DNA from: Vibrio proteolyticus NBRC 13287 | GTDB lineage: Bacteria; Pseudomonadota; Gammaproteobacteria; Enterobacterales; Vibrionaceae | Assembly: GCF_000467125.1 (NCBI RefSeq) | Contig: NZ_BATJ01000003.1 | Span: 186,001-250,000, forward strand | Direction: 5' to 3' | Length of the DNA stretch: 64,000 nucleotides | Part shown: positions 26,360 through 34,362 of the stretch, piece after piece | Layout: every line of letters begins with the position of its first letter | How positions within the stretch are numbered: position 1 is the first letter of the stretch | Notes under the pieces: model-generated | The model's input: only the letters and a program-made list of their open reading frames with translations | Databases searched by the model: none | What the model was told of the DNA's origin: nothing | Program-made: the position numbers and the translations under genes

Positions 26360-27493
26360 CAGTTTGGTACTGAGATAATCTTCAATAAAGCGGTACCCGG
26401 CTTTCAGCCCAAGCTCATAATCGTGCTGCAGATCTTCCGGTTTGCTCATCAGTGACCCGGATTTCAGCGGTTCATCCGGCATGATCTGTACGACAAAACA
26501 ATCGTCTGGTGGCGCACTGAGAAATTCTTGAGTCAGCGCATAAGTCTGGTAGTGCACCATCAGCATATCCGCCAGGCCTGTATCAAACTTATCACCCAGC
26601 AGATTGCTGAGGCGGTAGACATTGTCAGCACCAAACAACCAGCGACCACCATTTAACAGCTCCAGATGCTGTTGGTCCTTTTTCTGCTCTTTTGCCCGTG
26701 CCAGCCTCTGGTAGAAGAAATTACTCCAGTCGGCGCGAAAGCGGTCAACCTGTTGCTGCCACTTCTCTTGCAAACCATTGAATGATTCCCGAAACCATTC
26801 AACTTCACCCGGTGCGACCTCCACCTGAGCAGGCTCTAACTCTGGCTGCAAATCACTGCCTTCAGTCCGGATCACGATGATGCAGCGGCCGCCTTTACGC
26901 CAGGCTTCCTGAACCGGAATGGACGCCGAAACTCCACCATCGACATAGTGTCGGCCGTTGATCTCCACTTCTTCATGATACAGACGCGGAATCGCACAGG
27001 TGGCAATCAGCACTTTAAACCAATCTTCGCCGAGAAACGGCAGATAGTGATCCTGAAAAGTCCGGGCATCAGTAACCGCGGCCATCGCTTTTCGCTCGCC
27101 CAGTGCCATGCGACCCATATCAATATCCAGCTTGTAGGGAAAATCGCTGATTTTCTCTAAAGCCCAGTCGAGACGCAGGTATTGTTTACGTCTTATATAA
27201 CTGAAAAGATTGAAAAATTCAGGATCGGTGGTTAAATCCGTAATAAACGTTTTCCCTAAGCCATGCTGACGACACAGAAAGGAACATAAATTCAGCGCCC
27301 CCGCAGACGTTCCGTAAAATTCATGAAACGGGTCAAAATTGGATAACAGAAAAGCGTCTAAGACACCGGCAGTAAAAATACCTCTTTGTCCGCCGCCCTG
27401 AGCGACCAATGCATTTTTACCGCCTGTGTACCTTGCAAGCCGGTCAATGTCGACCAGTGACTGTGAGTCAGTAATGATACCGCTGTTGTTCAT
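26345..27493 (-). CDS. Patatin-like phospholipase family protein
   Basis: The 382-residue protein has the patatin Ser-Asp dyad: an oxyanion loop QGGGQRGIFTAGVLDA, nucleophile Ser in YGTSAGALNLC, and Asp in YVDGGVSASIPV. It resembles E. coli YjjU and should act on acyl lipids in the cytoplasm or at the membrane. No signal peptide is seen. The C-terminal 150 residues include a charged region (RAKEQKKDQQHLE). The start ATG 27493 lies 12 bases after a small YnhF-like reading frame, so the two may share a transcript. The substrate is unknown. Confidence 0.87.
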   Translation of the reverse strand: MNNSGIITDSQSLVDIDRLARYTGGKNALVAQGGGQRGIFTAGVLDAFLLSNFDPFHEFYGTSAGALNLCSFLCRQHGLGKTFITDLTTDPEFFNLFSYIRRKQYLRLDWALEKISDFPYKLDIDMGRMALGERKAMAAVTDARTFQDHYLPFLGEDWFKVLIATCAIPRLYHEEVEINGRHYVDGGVSASIPVQEAWRKGGRCIIVIRTEGSDLQPELEPAQVEVAPGEVEWFRESFNGLQEKWQQQVDRFRADWSNFFYQRLARAKEQKKDQQHLELLNGGRWLFGADNVYRLSNLLGDKFDTGLADMLMVHYQTYALTQEFLSAPPDDCFVVQIMPDEPLKSGSLMSKPEDLQHDYELGLKAGYRFIEDYLSTKLKKGA

Positions 27494-27505
27494 CGATGAA
27501 CGGAC

Positions 27506-27595
27506 TTAGTGAGTAATGGCAACCAGTCCAAATCCTATCAGGATGGCAAAGATTGTCACAGTGATCACTAAGGCATATTTCAGATTCGATTCCAT
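27506..27595 (-). CDS. YnhF-like 29-residue inner-membrane peptide
   Basis: A 29-residue frame beginning MESNLKYALVITVTI and ending GFGLVAITH is preceded by GGAGGTAAGAG, an excellent ribosome site. It is one hydrophobic helix with a short charged N-terminus. Length and sequence pattern line up with E. coli YnhF as I remember it (MSTDLKFSLV... and a terminal LH/TH). The function of YnhF is unknown; it is a single-pass inner-membrane peptide linked with stress. It lies just upstream of the patatin-like gene on the same strand. Confidence 0.75.
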   Translation of the reverse strand: MESNLKYALVITVTIFAILIGFGLVAITH

Positions 27596-27770
27596 CTCTT
27601 ACCTCCAACTCGCCATTAATAAGCTTGCGGAAACACCCGCAGCCTATGGTGTAAATGTAACAAAGTAATAACACCCATGTGATACATGTTCAATATTTGT
27701 CTTTTTTCTGTGCGGAATTATGCAGTTATCATCACACTTACTAAGGACTTCTGACTCACAAGGACAGCTT

Positions 27771-28364
27771 ATGTGCAAACATTACCTGACGGTTTCAGTT
27801 CTCGGTTTGTTAAGCTTCGCTTCTCCCGGCCAGGCGCAGTCGTACATTACGCCCTGGATAGGGTACACATTTGGCGGCGAAGTCGAAAACCAAGACGGGC
27901 ACCATTACGACATTAAGGGCTCAGAGAATGTTGCTTTTTCTGTCGAGACTGACATTCAAACCGGTAGAATTGGGGTGTTCTATGCGTACCAAAGCAGTGA
28001 GATTGAACACGTTAAACTCGATTCCAAAGTGCATTACCTGCAGTTTCAGAGCAGTCTCTACTATCCGATTCAACCCAACTTCTCCTCCTACCTTGGTTTA
28101 GGTGTCGGCGGGTCGTACATTGATGCGAAATGGGTGGATGATCAGTACGGGTTTTCAGCCAGTATTTTTGGCGGGGTACAGTATGACTTAACCCAAAACC
28201 TATCCTTGAACGGGCAATTCCGCTGGCTGGGAACGGTGGTTGACAATGACACCACGGCCGCCTGTACCTTGCCTACCAGCGAGAGCGATTCTTGTCTGAT
28301 CCGTTTCGAAACAGACTGGATGAACCAGTTTTCAACCAACATAGGTTTGGTGATGCGATTTTAA
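27771..28364 (+). CDS. Predicted outer-membrane beta-barrel protein of unknown function
   Basis: The 197-residue protein starts with a signal peptide (MCKHYLTVSVLGLLSFASPG, cleavage likely after AQA). The rest alternates polar and hydrophobic residues with many aromatics, such as YITPWIGYTFGGEV, RIGVFYAYQS and FSSYLGLGVGGSYID. It ends in NIGLVMRF with a terminal Phe, the usual signal for outer-membrane insertion. Two Cys near the C-terminus (AACTLPTSESDSCLI) could form a disulfide in an outer loop. I chose ATG 27771 with AAGGACAGCTT upstream. No specific family was recognised. Confidence 0.75.
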   Translation: MCKHYLTVSVLGLLSFASPGQAQSYITPWIGYTFGGEVENQDGHHYDIKGSENVAFSVETDIQTGRIGVFYAYQSSEIEHVKLDSKVHYLQFQSSLYYPIQPNFSSYLGLGVGGSYIDAKWVDDQYGFSASIFGGVQYDLTQNLSLNGQFRWLGTVVDNDTTAACTLPTSESDSCLIRFETDWMNQFSTNIGLVMRF

Positions 28365-28867
28365 CTGACCAGGTATGACCAGTATTGTTACCCAGTATAT
28401 TGAATTCATTTCAGGGTAATACATCGACAGAGTGTATGTTTTTCAGTCATACGCTCTTTTTATTTATCAAGTGTTTTTCTCCAAATCCACCCTCACCCAG
28501 CAGCAGTAACCGCTGACCAATCACACTCTTTCGATAAATTTGATTACATACAATCCAAATTAACAACTATCATACTAAATGAATACTGATAAATAACATT
28601 TACAATCTATTGCTTTAACTGGATTAAATCGCTAGTCTTTAAAGCATGCGCAGCTGAATATTTCAGACTCCGCAAACACACATCGAACAATTAAGAACAA
28701 TATTCTGAGTTTTCTTAGGTTAAACAAAACAATAAACCAACCTTAAGCGATATCATGGATGATAAAGCGACCAGGATGCGGCAAGCCAGTCTTCCTTCCT
28801 TTCACTTCCTTATATCTGCGAAAACCTAAGAAAAGCTTCATTTCTCAGGAAGTTAAAGGAGTTATCT
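28365..28867. other. AT-rich intergenic region before the NSS transporter
   Basis: Apart from the terminator near 28430, this stretch holds no gene that I can support. It is strongly AT-rich between 28540 and 28760, as expected of a promoter region for the downstream transporter. No riboswitch fold or repeat family was recognised. Confidence 0.4.
28430..28461 (+). terminator. Terminator after the beta-barrel gene
   Basis: GAGTGTATG, loop TTTTTCAGT, CATACGCTC and TTTTTATTT form a stem with a T-run about 65 bases after the stop. Confidence 0.75.
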
Positions 28868-30331
28868 ATGAAGCGAGAACAGTGGGGATCCCGAGCTGGA
28901 TTTATTCTGGCCGCAGTGGGATCTGCAATTGGTTTGGGGAACATCTGGCGTTTCCCGTATATGGCCTACGAGAATGGTGGCGGTGCATTTTTTATTCCTT
29001 ACCTTTTTGCCATGATTACCGCAGGTATCCCATTTATGATCCTGGAATTCTCCATGGGTCAGAAGTACCGGGGGTCGGCGCCTGCCACACTGGCACGAAT
29101 CAACTCAAAATTTGAATGGCTTGGCTGGTTCCAGGTGGGGATCGCGGCAGTGATCGCGGTGTACTACGTAGCGGTGATTGGCTGGGCGATTTCGTACTTT
29201 GGCATGTCGTTTACCCAAAGCTGGGGCACCGACACAAACGCCTTCTTCTTCAGTGAGTACCTCGCTCTGGGCGACAACTCACCAACCAATCTAGGCAGTA
29301 TTCAATGGAAGATCGCGATTGCGATGTTGATTGCCTGGGGAATCACTTACGCAGCCATCGCCGGCGGTGTCAAATCGGGTATTGAGCGAGCATCTAAGAT
29401 CATGATGCCGATCCTGTTTGTGATGGTTCTGGTACTGATTGCTCGCATGATTTTCCTTCCAGGGGCGCTGGATGGCGTGAACTATATGTTCGAACCTGAC
29501 TTCAGTAAAATCTGGGACGTAAAAGTATGGGCAGCGGCCTACGGCCAAATCTTCTTTACTCTGAGTATCGGTTTCGCAATCATGTTGGCGTACTCAAGCT
29601 ACCTGCCTGAGAAGTCGGATATTACCAACAACGCGTTCATGACCGTACTGATCAACTGTGGCTTCTCTATCCTCGCCGGTATTATGATCTTCTCGGTTTT
29701 GGGATACATGGCTCAAGAGCAAGGTAAACCGCTCACTGAAGTCGTTTCCGCAGGTGTTGGCCTGGCATTTGTAACTCTGCCGGCCGCCATCAACCTGTTG
29801 CCCGCCCCCTACATTCTCGGCCCACTGTTCTTCCTGGCCTTGGTTGTTGCGGGTTTAAGTTCACATATTTCAATCATGGAAGCCGTGACCTCGGCGATCA
29901 TCGACAAATTGAACTGGAGCCGTAAAAAAGCCGCCTCAGTGGTCGTCGGTGTTGGGGTGGTTATTTCGATGGCCTTCGCCACTAACGGCGGTCTGTTGCT
30001 GCTCGACCTGGTTGACCACTTTGCCAACAACGTCGGCATCATGGTTGGTGGATTCGTTGAAATTGCTCTGATGGCCTGGATCATGAATAAAGTGAGCGAA
30101 GTTCGGGAGTATGTTAATCAAATCTCTGATTTTGCCATCACTGGCTGGTTCGATATTTGTCTGCGTTTCATTACTCCGGTCATGCTGGCGATCATTCTGG
30201 CCACCAAATTGCAAACCCTACTGACAGAAGGGTATGGTGGTTACGACCTGACTCTAGGTTGGGTTATGATTGCCGTCCTGTTGGTTGTCGGTCTGGTGAT
30301 TAACATTTCAAGCCGCAAGGAGGCACAATAA
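28868..30331 (+). CDS. Sodium-dependent amino-acid transporter of the NSS (SNF) family
   Basis: The 487-residue inner-membrane protein has the LeuT-type fold, with about 11-12 helices. The first helix carries the sodium and substrate site, GFILAAVGSAIGLGNIWRFPY, a hallmark of neurotransmitter:sodium symporters. It continues with GGGAFFIPYLFAMITAGIPF and an unwound TM6 region around FFTLSIGFAIMLAYSSYL. The start ATG follows AAAGGAGTTATCT. Its stop overlaps the start of a 31-residue MetS-type subunit (TAATG), so it is likely a MetPS-like two-part transporter. The substrate, methionine or another amino acid, is not readable from sequence. Confidence 0.92.
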   Translation: MKREQWGSRAGFILAAVGSAIGLGNIWRFPYMAYENGGGAFFIPYLFAMITAGIPFMILEFSMGQKYRGSAPATLARINSKFEWLGWFQVGIAAVIAVYYVAVIGWAISYFGMSFTQSWGTDTNAFFFSEYLALGDNSPTNLGSIQWKIAIAMLIAWGITYAAIAGGVKSGIERASKIMMPILFVMVLVLIARMIFLPGALDGVNYMFEPDFSKIWDVKVWAAAYGQIFFTLSIGFAIMLAYSSYLPEKSDITNNAFMTVLINCGFSILAGIMIFSVLGYMAQEQGKPLTEVVSAGVGLAFVTLPAAINLLPAPYILGPLFFLALVVAGLSSHISIMEAVTSAIIDKLNWSRKKAASVVVGVGVVISMAFATNGGLLLLDLVDHFANNVGIMVGGFVEIALMAWIMNKVSEVREYVNQISDFAITGWFDICLRFITPVMLAIILATKLQTLLTEGYGGYDLTLGWVMIAVLLVVGLVINISSRKEAQ

Positions 30332-30426
30332 TGACGACTGGTGCAATTATCATGATGGTTCTTGGCCTTGGTATCACCTGGGGCGGCGCGTTTATCTGCA
30401 TTAAACGAGCGATGGACAAGCAATAA
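30331..30426 (+). CDS. MetS-type small subunit of the NSS transporter
   Basis: The 31-residue peptide MTTGAIIMMVLGLGITWGGA followed by FICIKRAMDKQ is a single membrane helix with a positively charged C-terminal tail. It has the length and pattern of MetS-family NSS small subunits. Its ATG overlaps the transporter stop by one base (TAATG), and AAGGAGG lies about eight bases before it. Tight coupling supports a stoichiometric partner role. A terminator follows 17 bases after the stop. Confidence 0.85.
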   Translation: MTTGAIIMMVLGLGITWGGAFICIKRAMDKQ

Positions 30427-30442
30427 ATAACTCCACACAAAG

Positions 30443-30470
30443 AAAATGCCGGCAAATGCCGGCATTTTTT
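30443..30470. terminator. Terminator after the transporter pair
   Basis: AAAATGCCGGC, AAAT, GCCGGCATTTTTT is a strong symmetric intrinsic terminator. It may also serve the convergent beta-barrel gene. Confidence 0.88.
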
Positions 30471-30481
30471 ATGAGTGGCGA

Positions 30482-30898
30482 TCAGAACGTGTATTTCACA
30501 CCAACGGCCCCGCCCAGCTGCAGTTCTGGTCCTGAGTATAAGTTTAATTCAGGGTGGATCTGACCATACACATCCCAGCCTTTACTCACCTGCCAGTTCA
30601 GGCCAAGTGGCACACGCGCCCCGAAGTCATCGTTATCGTCCCAGTCAACGTAACCACCGACACCAACATACCAGGTAAAAGGTACATTCGCATCGAAGCT
30701 GCCACGAGTCAGAATGTAATCAAACGCCCCGCCCTCATTACCGACGGTAAAACGATACTGGTTCCCCAGTTCTGCCACGGCGCTCAATCCTTTGTCCATA
30801 GCTAAACCTAAAGACAGCTTATCCGGCGTCTGCGCAGTTCCGGCAGCCATGGCCGAAAGCGGGCACAGAGCCACAGCGAGTAAACATGCTTTTTTCAT
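30482..30898 (-). CDS. Small predicted outer-membrane beta-barrel protein
   Basis: The 138-residue protein begins with a signal peptide (MKKACLLAVALCPLSAMA, cleavage likely after AMA). The mature part alternates in short strands, for example FTWYVGVGGYVDW and RVPLGLNWQVSKGW, and ends GVKYTF with a terminal Phe. At about 120 mature residues it would make a very small barrel of six to eight strands. No known family was recognised. It is monocistronic, with its stop near the terminator that follows the NSS transporter pair. Confidence 0.7.
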   Translation of the reverse strand: MKKACLLAVALCPLSAMAAGTAQTPDKLSLGLAMDKGLSAVAELGNQYRFTVGNEGGAFDYILTRGSFDANVPFTWYVGVGGYVDWDDNDDFGARVPLGLNWQVSKGWDVYGQIHPELNLYSGPELQLGGAVGVKYTF

Positions 30899-31042
30899 AC
30901 GAAGAAGCCCTTCTGTAGTGATAAATCGTCACTATTTATAGCTATCTCACTAGCAAGACGTGTCAAACAAACGTAAGAGCCTGGGCAGAATAATGAGTAG
31001 CAGGTCAATTTTACTGTGGACGGGATCTGGATAGACAATAAC

Positions 31043-31070
31043 AAAAAGCCCGCTGAGGCAGCGGGCTTTG
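31043..31070 (-). terminator. Terminator after the ptsG-RDD operon
   Basis: CAAAGCCCGCTG, CC, TCAGCGGGCTTTTTG on the minus strand is an intrinsic terminator. It lies just after the RDD gene stop. Confidence 0.85.
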
Positions 31071-31076
31071 ACAATA

Positions 31077-31532
31077 TCACGCTCTTTTAAGCGCTCGGGT
31101 TTCATGCAAGGGCTCGGCATCATAAACATACAACTGAAGACCGGCGTACGCTGCATACATCCCGAGTGTTGCGCAGAAAAGAACGATCTTTTCTTTCTCA
31201 CGGGACAAATAAGCAGACAAATCCTTTTGTTGTGTCGCCTGACCGCTATCCACTCTCAGCAGATACTTACCCAGCGACTTGCCTATCAGGTTGTAACAGA
31301 TAGCGCAGTAACCAAGGTATATCGCGATAAAGACCAGCAGCATTCCCAACACCATCAGCAACAAAATCGGCAGTGCAATGTCATCGTTCAACGACAGGCC
31401 GGAGGTTTGTTCACTGAAAAGCCCGGAAACCAACAACATCAGAACCGACATCACAACCTGAGTGAACATCTTGGCGATCATCAGGTCGATGATAAAAGCG
31501 CCGGTTCGTCTGAATTTGTCACCAATACTCAT
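31077..31532 (-). CDS. RDD-family membrane protein
   Basis: The 151-residue protein has the RDD family pattern: FRRTGAFIIDLMIAKM near the N-terminus, a second helix pair around residues 50-80, and GKSLGKYLLRV in the loop after it. About three to four helices are predicted. RDD proteins have poorly defined roles, including suggested transport. It starts on the stop codon of ptsG (TAATG overlap), so it is translationally coupled to the glucose permease. A role in PTS function is possible but not shown. Confidence 0.8.
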   Translation of the reverse strand: MSIGDKFRRTGAFIIDLMIAKMFTQVVMSVLMLLVSGLFSEQTSGLSLNDDIALPILLLMVLGMLLVFIAIYLGYCAICYNLIGKSLGKYLLRVDSGQATQQKDLSAYLSREKEKIVLFCATLGMYAAYAGLQLYVYDAEPLHETRALKRA

Positions 31533-33148
31533 TACTTGCCAAGTAGCGAGTTGATTTGAGCTTTGTAACCTGCAGCTTCAGCGCCGTAGATTGCCTGAAT
31601 ACCAGTGTCGCCCACTTTCACCAGACCACGAGCTCCCAGCTCTTGAGTCCAGTAATCGTTATCTTTCACTTGGTTAGCATCTTTAACAGAGATACGTAGA
31701 CGCGTGATACACGCATCAACATCAACGATGTTATCAGCACCGCCCAGAGCTTCGATCATCAGTTTCGCTTTTTCGTTATCGCCCGCACCGCCTTTTGAAG
31801 CGTGGTAGTCTTTCTTCGATACTACCGCAACAGCGCTACCTTTACGGCCAGGTGTTTTCACATCAAACTTCAGGATGTACCAACGGAACACAAAGAAGTA
31901 AATGAATGCGTACGCGATACCAACCAGAGGAATGTAGAACCAGTTGTTGTCAACGCCCGTCAGGCCTGGAAGCATACCGAACAACGTAAAGTCAATGAAA
32001 CCACCACTGAACGTCATACCCACTTTCACGTTCAGGATATCCATCAGCATGAACGACAGACCAGCCAGAGGTACGTGAATCGCGTAGTACAGTGCAGGTG
32101 ACAGGAACAGGAAGGTAAATTCGATTGGCTCTGTGATACCAGTTAGGAATGCAGTCAGAGCAACAGAGAACAACAGACCACCTGCCGCTTTCTTGTTTTC
32201 ATCATCCGCCAGTGTGTACATCGCGTAAGCCGCTGCAGGCAGACCGAACATCATGAACGGGAACTTACCAGTCATGAAGTTAGTTGACGTAAATTGTGAG
32301 AAGTCGCCATTTGCCAGAGAGGTAAAGAAGATGTTCTGGGTACCTTTGATCAGTTCGCCTGCGATTTCAGCTGTACCACCGATCTCTGTCTGCCACAATG
32401 GCAGGTAGAATACGTGGTGCAGACCAACAGGGATCAGCGAACGTTCAATGATACCGAAGATCAGCGAGGCAATGTAACCGTGACCAGCAGTTGTCATCTC
32501 ACCCAGCGCTGCACCGATAGCACCGAATGCCGCACCGAAGAATGGCCAGATAAAGGTCAGAACGATACCGTAGAACAGAGCAGCAAACGCACTGATGATT
32601 GGCACAAAGCGTGCGCCACCGAAGAAGCCCAGGTAATCAGGCAGTTTCGCATCGTGGTATTTGTTGTGCAGAACAACAGTAATGGCACCAGCGATCAAAC
32701 CACCAAATACACCCATACTCAGTGTGTTTGAGATACCCAGAATGTCAGCCAGTACGCCAGGGTATTCGCTGCCCATCAGTACCACAGTGTTAGTATCCAG
32801 GTTGATCATGTGCGCAACAACCAGCGTTTTCGCGATTGCAACGTTCATTACCAGGTAAGAGATCAGCGCTGCCAGTGCCGCTGCGCCTTTTTCAGCACGT
32901 GCGAAACCGACGGCAATCGCCAAAGCAAACATGACTGGCAAGTTCGCAAATACGATACCACCAGCGGCTGTCATTACTTGTAGGAAGCTGTTTAACAAGC
33001 TTCCGTCTTGAAGCACACCGATGTTGTACGCTTCAATCATAGTCGGGTTGGTAAAACTACCGCCGATACCCAGCATGATACCCGCCGCAGGCAGCAGTGC
33101 TATGGGTAACATAATGGCTTGTGAAAGTTTACTAAAGAAACCTTTCAT
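31532..33148 (-). CDS. ptsG: PtsG, glucose-specific PTS enzyme IIBC
   Basis: The 538-residue permease takes up glucose and phosphorylates it at the inner membrane. The IIC domain (about residues 1-400, ten helices) has the signature GIIERSLIPVGLHHVFYLP and the GITEPIEFTFLF motif. The IIB domain (about 450-535) carries the phospho-Cys near residue 480 in VDACITRLRISV. There is no IIA domain, so a separate Crr must donate phosphate. Upstream lies a 446-base gap with an AT-rich inverted repeat. NagE-type permeases are similar, but the neighbourhood and domain order favour ptsG. Confidence 0.9.
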   Translation of the reverse strand: MKGFFSKLSQAIMLPIALLPAAGIMLGIGGSFTNPTMIEAYNIGVLQDGSLLNSFLQVMTAAGGIVFANLPVMFALAIAVGFARAEKGAAALAALISYLVMNVAIAKTLVVAHMINLDTNTVVLMGSEYPGVLADILGISNTLSMGVFGGLIAGAITVVLHNKYHDAKLPDYLGFFGGARFVPIISAFAALFYGIVLTFIWPFFGAAFGAIGAALGEMTTAGHGYIASLIFGIIERSLIPVGLHHVFYLPLWQTEIGGTAEIAGELIKGTQNIFFTSLANGDFSQFTSTNFMTGKFPFMMFGLPAAAYAMYTLADDENKKAAGGLLFSVALTAFLTGITEPIEFTFLFLSPALYYAIHVPLAGLSFMLMDILNVKVGMTFSGGFIDFTLFGMLPGLTGVDNNWFYIPLVGIAYAFIYFFVFRWYILKFDVKTPGRKGSAVAVVSKKDYHASKGGAGDNEKAKLMIEALGGADNIVDVDACITRLRISVKDANQVKDNDYWTQELGARGLVKVGDTGIQAIYGAEAAGYKAQINSLLGK

Positions 33149-33431
33149 ACGTTTATGCTCCTGATTAAGTTATTAGAATTGTTGGGTTCTAACGGCACAC
33201 CCCCGTAGCCTAAATGTTAGCACCCAATGAAAATGTAACCACGTATTGCATTATATTTTCCGGCTCTAAATATATCTTGATGGTCCTCAAACTTTCTAGC
33301 CAGTTACGAAAATAAGTTTCAAAGTAATAGACAGATCACAGTCCCTTTTTGCCTCTGTAATGGTTTTCAGACAATATAAACAGATGATTAATAAGAACTT
33401 TATTAACAAGACTATTAATTTTAGTGGGTAA

Positions 33432-33458
33432 ATAAAATCGATCGCATTGTTATTTTAT
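33432..33458. promoter_or_regulatory. Candidate Mlc/NagC-type operator upstream of ptsG
   Basis: ATAAAAT and ATTTTAT form inverted seven-base arms around a 13-base centre that contains CGATCG. Mlc and NagC sites have AT-rich arms around a short centre. The repeat is about 285 bp upstream of the ptsG start. Assignment is inference. Confidence 0.35.
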
Positions 33459-33551
33459 GTAACAAAATTACATTTTGAGCTATCTCACCTCTCAGCTTCA
33501 ACATTTTTAGTAAACAAGCCAAAAGTTAACCAATTCAGTGAGCCCAACTAC

Positions 33552-33578
33552 AAAAAAAGACGCCGAAGCGCCTTTTTT
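33552..33578 (-). terminator. Terminator of the fab-tatD cluster
   Basis: On the minus strand GGCGC, TTCG, GCGTC and TTTTTTT make a UUCG-loop intrinsic terminator 17 bases after the tatD stop. Confidence 0.85.
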
Positions 33579-33594
33579 ATCACTTTATTTTTTT

Positions 33595-34362
33595 CTATCG
33601 CAAAAAAAGATTTTTAAAGTTCTGGGTGGCTTTTTCACCGACTTCGTTCAATGATACGCCTTTTAATTGGGCAATATATGCAGCAACTTCCACAACATAA
33701 GCGGGCTGGTTCTGCTTGCCCCGATGTGGTACGGGAGCAAGATACGGCGAATCCGTTTCAATCAGTAAACGTTCCAGAGGCAATTGTTTGACCACCTCTT
33801 TCAGCTCTGTCGCCTGACGGAACGTTACGATACCGGAAATAGAGATATAGAACCCCAGTTCTATCGCAGCCTGCGCAAACGCCAAGTCTTCAGTAAAACA
33901 GTGAATCACGCCACCACAACGCTCAGCGCCGCCCTCACGCAAAATACGCAATGTATCTTCACGCGCATTGCGGGTATGAATAATCAAAGGTTTATTCAGT
34001 TCAACGGCCAGATCAACCTGCTGTTGAAACCGGATTTTCTGTAACTCGGCAGTCTCTGGCTGATAATGGTAATCCAGCCCGGTTTCCCCAATCGCCACCA
34101 CTTTAGGATGACGCGCGTACTCCTGTAACCGTTCAAGAGAAAACTGACTTTCGACATCCAATGGATGGACACCACAAGAAGCGTGCACATAGTCATACGT
34201 TTCTATCATCTTGAGCATGGCCGGGAAGGAGTCCAAAGTCACCCCCACCGAAAGAAACTCTTTTACATTAGCTTGCTGTGCTTTCGCCAGCACATCAGCG
34301 ACATTGTTATGCAGTTCCTGGTAATCCAGTTTGTCGAGATGACAATGCGAATCTACGAACAT
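33595..34362 (-). CDS. ycfH: TatD-family metal-dependent hydrolase (YcfH type)
   Basis: The 255-residue TIM-barrel hydrolase shows the metal ligands DSHCHLD at the N-terminus, GETGLDYHY, IHTRNAREDTL, HCFTEDLAFA and the closing Asp in ETDSPYLAPVPHRGK. It matches E. coli YcfH along its length. TatD proteins have reported DNase or D-aminoacyl hydrolase activities, but the role of YcfH is not settled. It overlaps the end of holB by ten bases, in the same order as in E. coli, and is the last gene of the long minus-strand cluster. Confidence 0.92.
   Translation of the reverse strand: MFVDSHCHLDKLDYQELHNNVADVLAKAQQANVKEFLSVGVTLDSFPAMLKMIETYDYVHASCGVHPLDVESQFSLERLQEYARHPKVVAIGETGLDYHYQPETAELQKIRFQQQVDLAVELNKPLIIHTRNAREDTLRILREGGAERCGGVIHCFTEDLAFAQAAIELGFYISISGIVTFRQATELKEVVKQLPLERLLIETDSPYLAPVPHRGKQNQPAYVVEVAAYIAQLKGVSLNEVGEKATQNFKNLFLR

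Larger units (their letters stand above)
33149..33594. other. ptsG leader and promoter region
   Basis: The 446-base gap between ptsG and the tatD gene is AT-rich. It carries the tatD terminator at its right end and an inverted repeat at 33432-33458. TGTGATCTG on the minus strand near 33330 resembles one half of a CRP site, but the second half is poor. No coding frame is supported. Confidence 0.45.
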
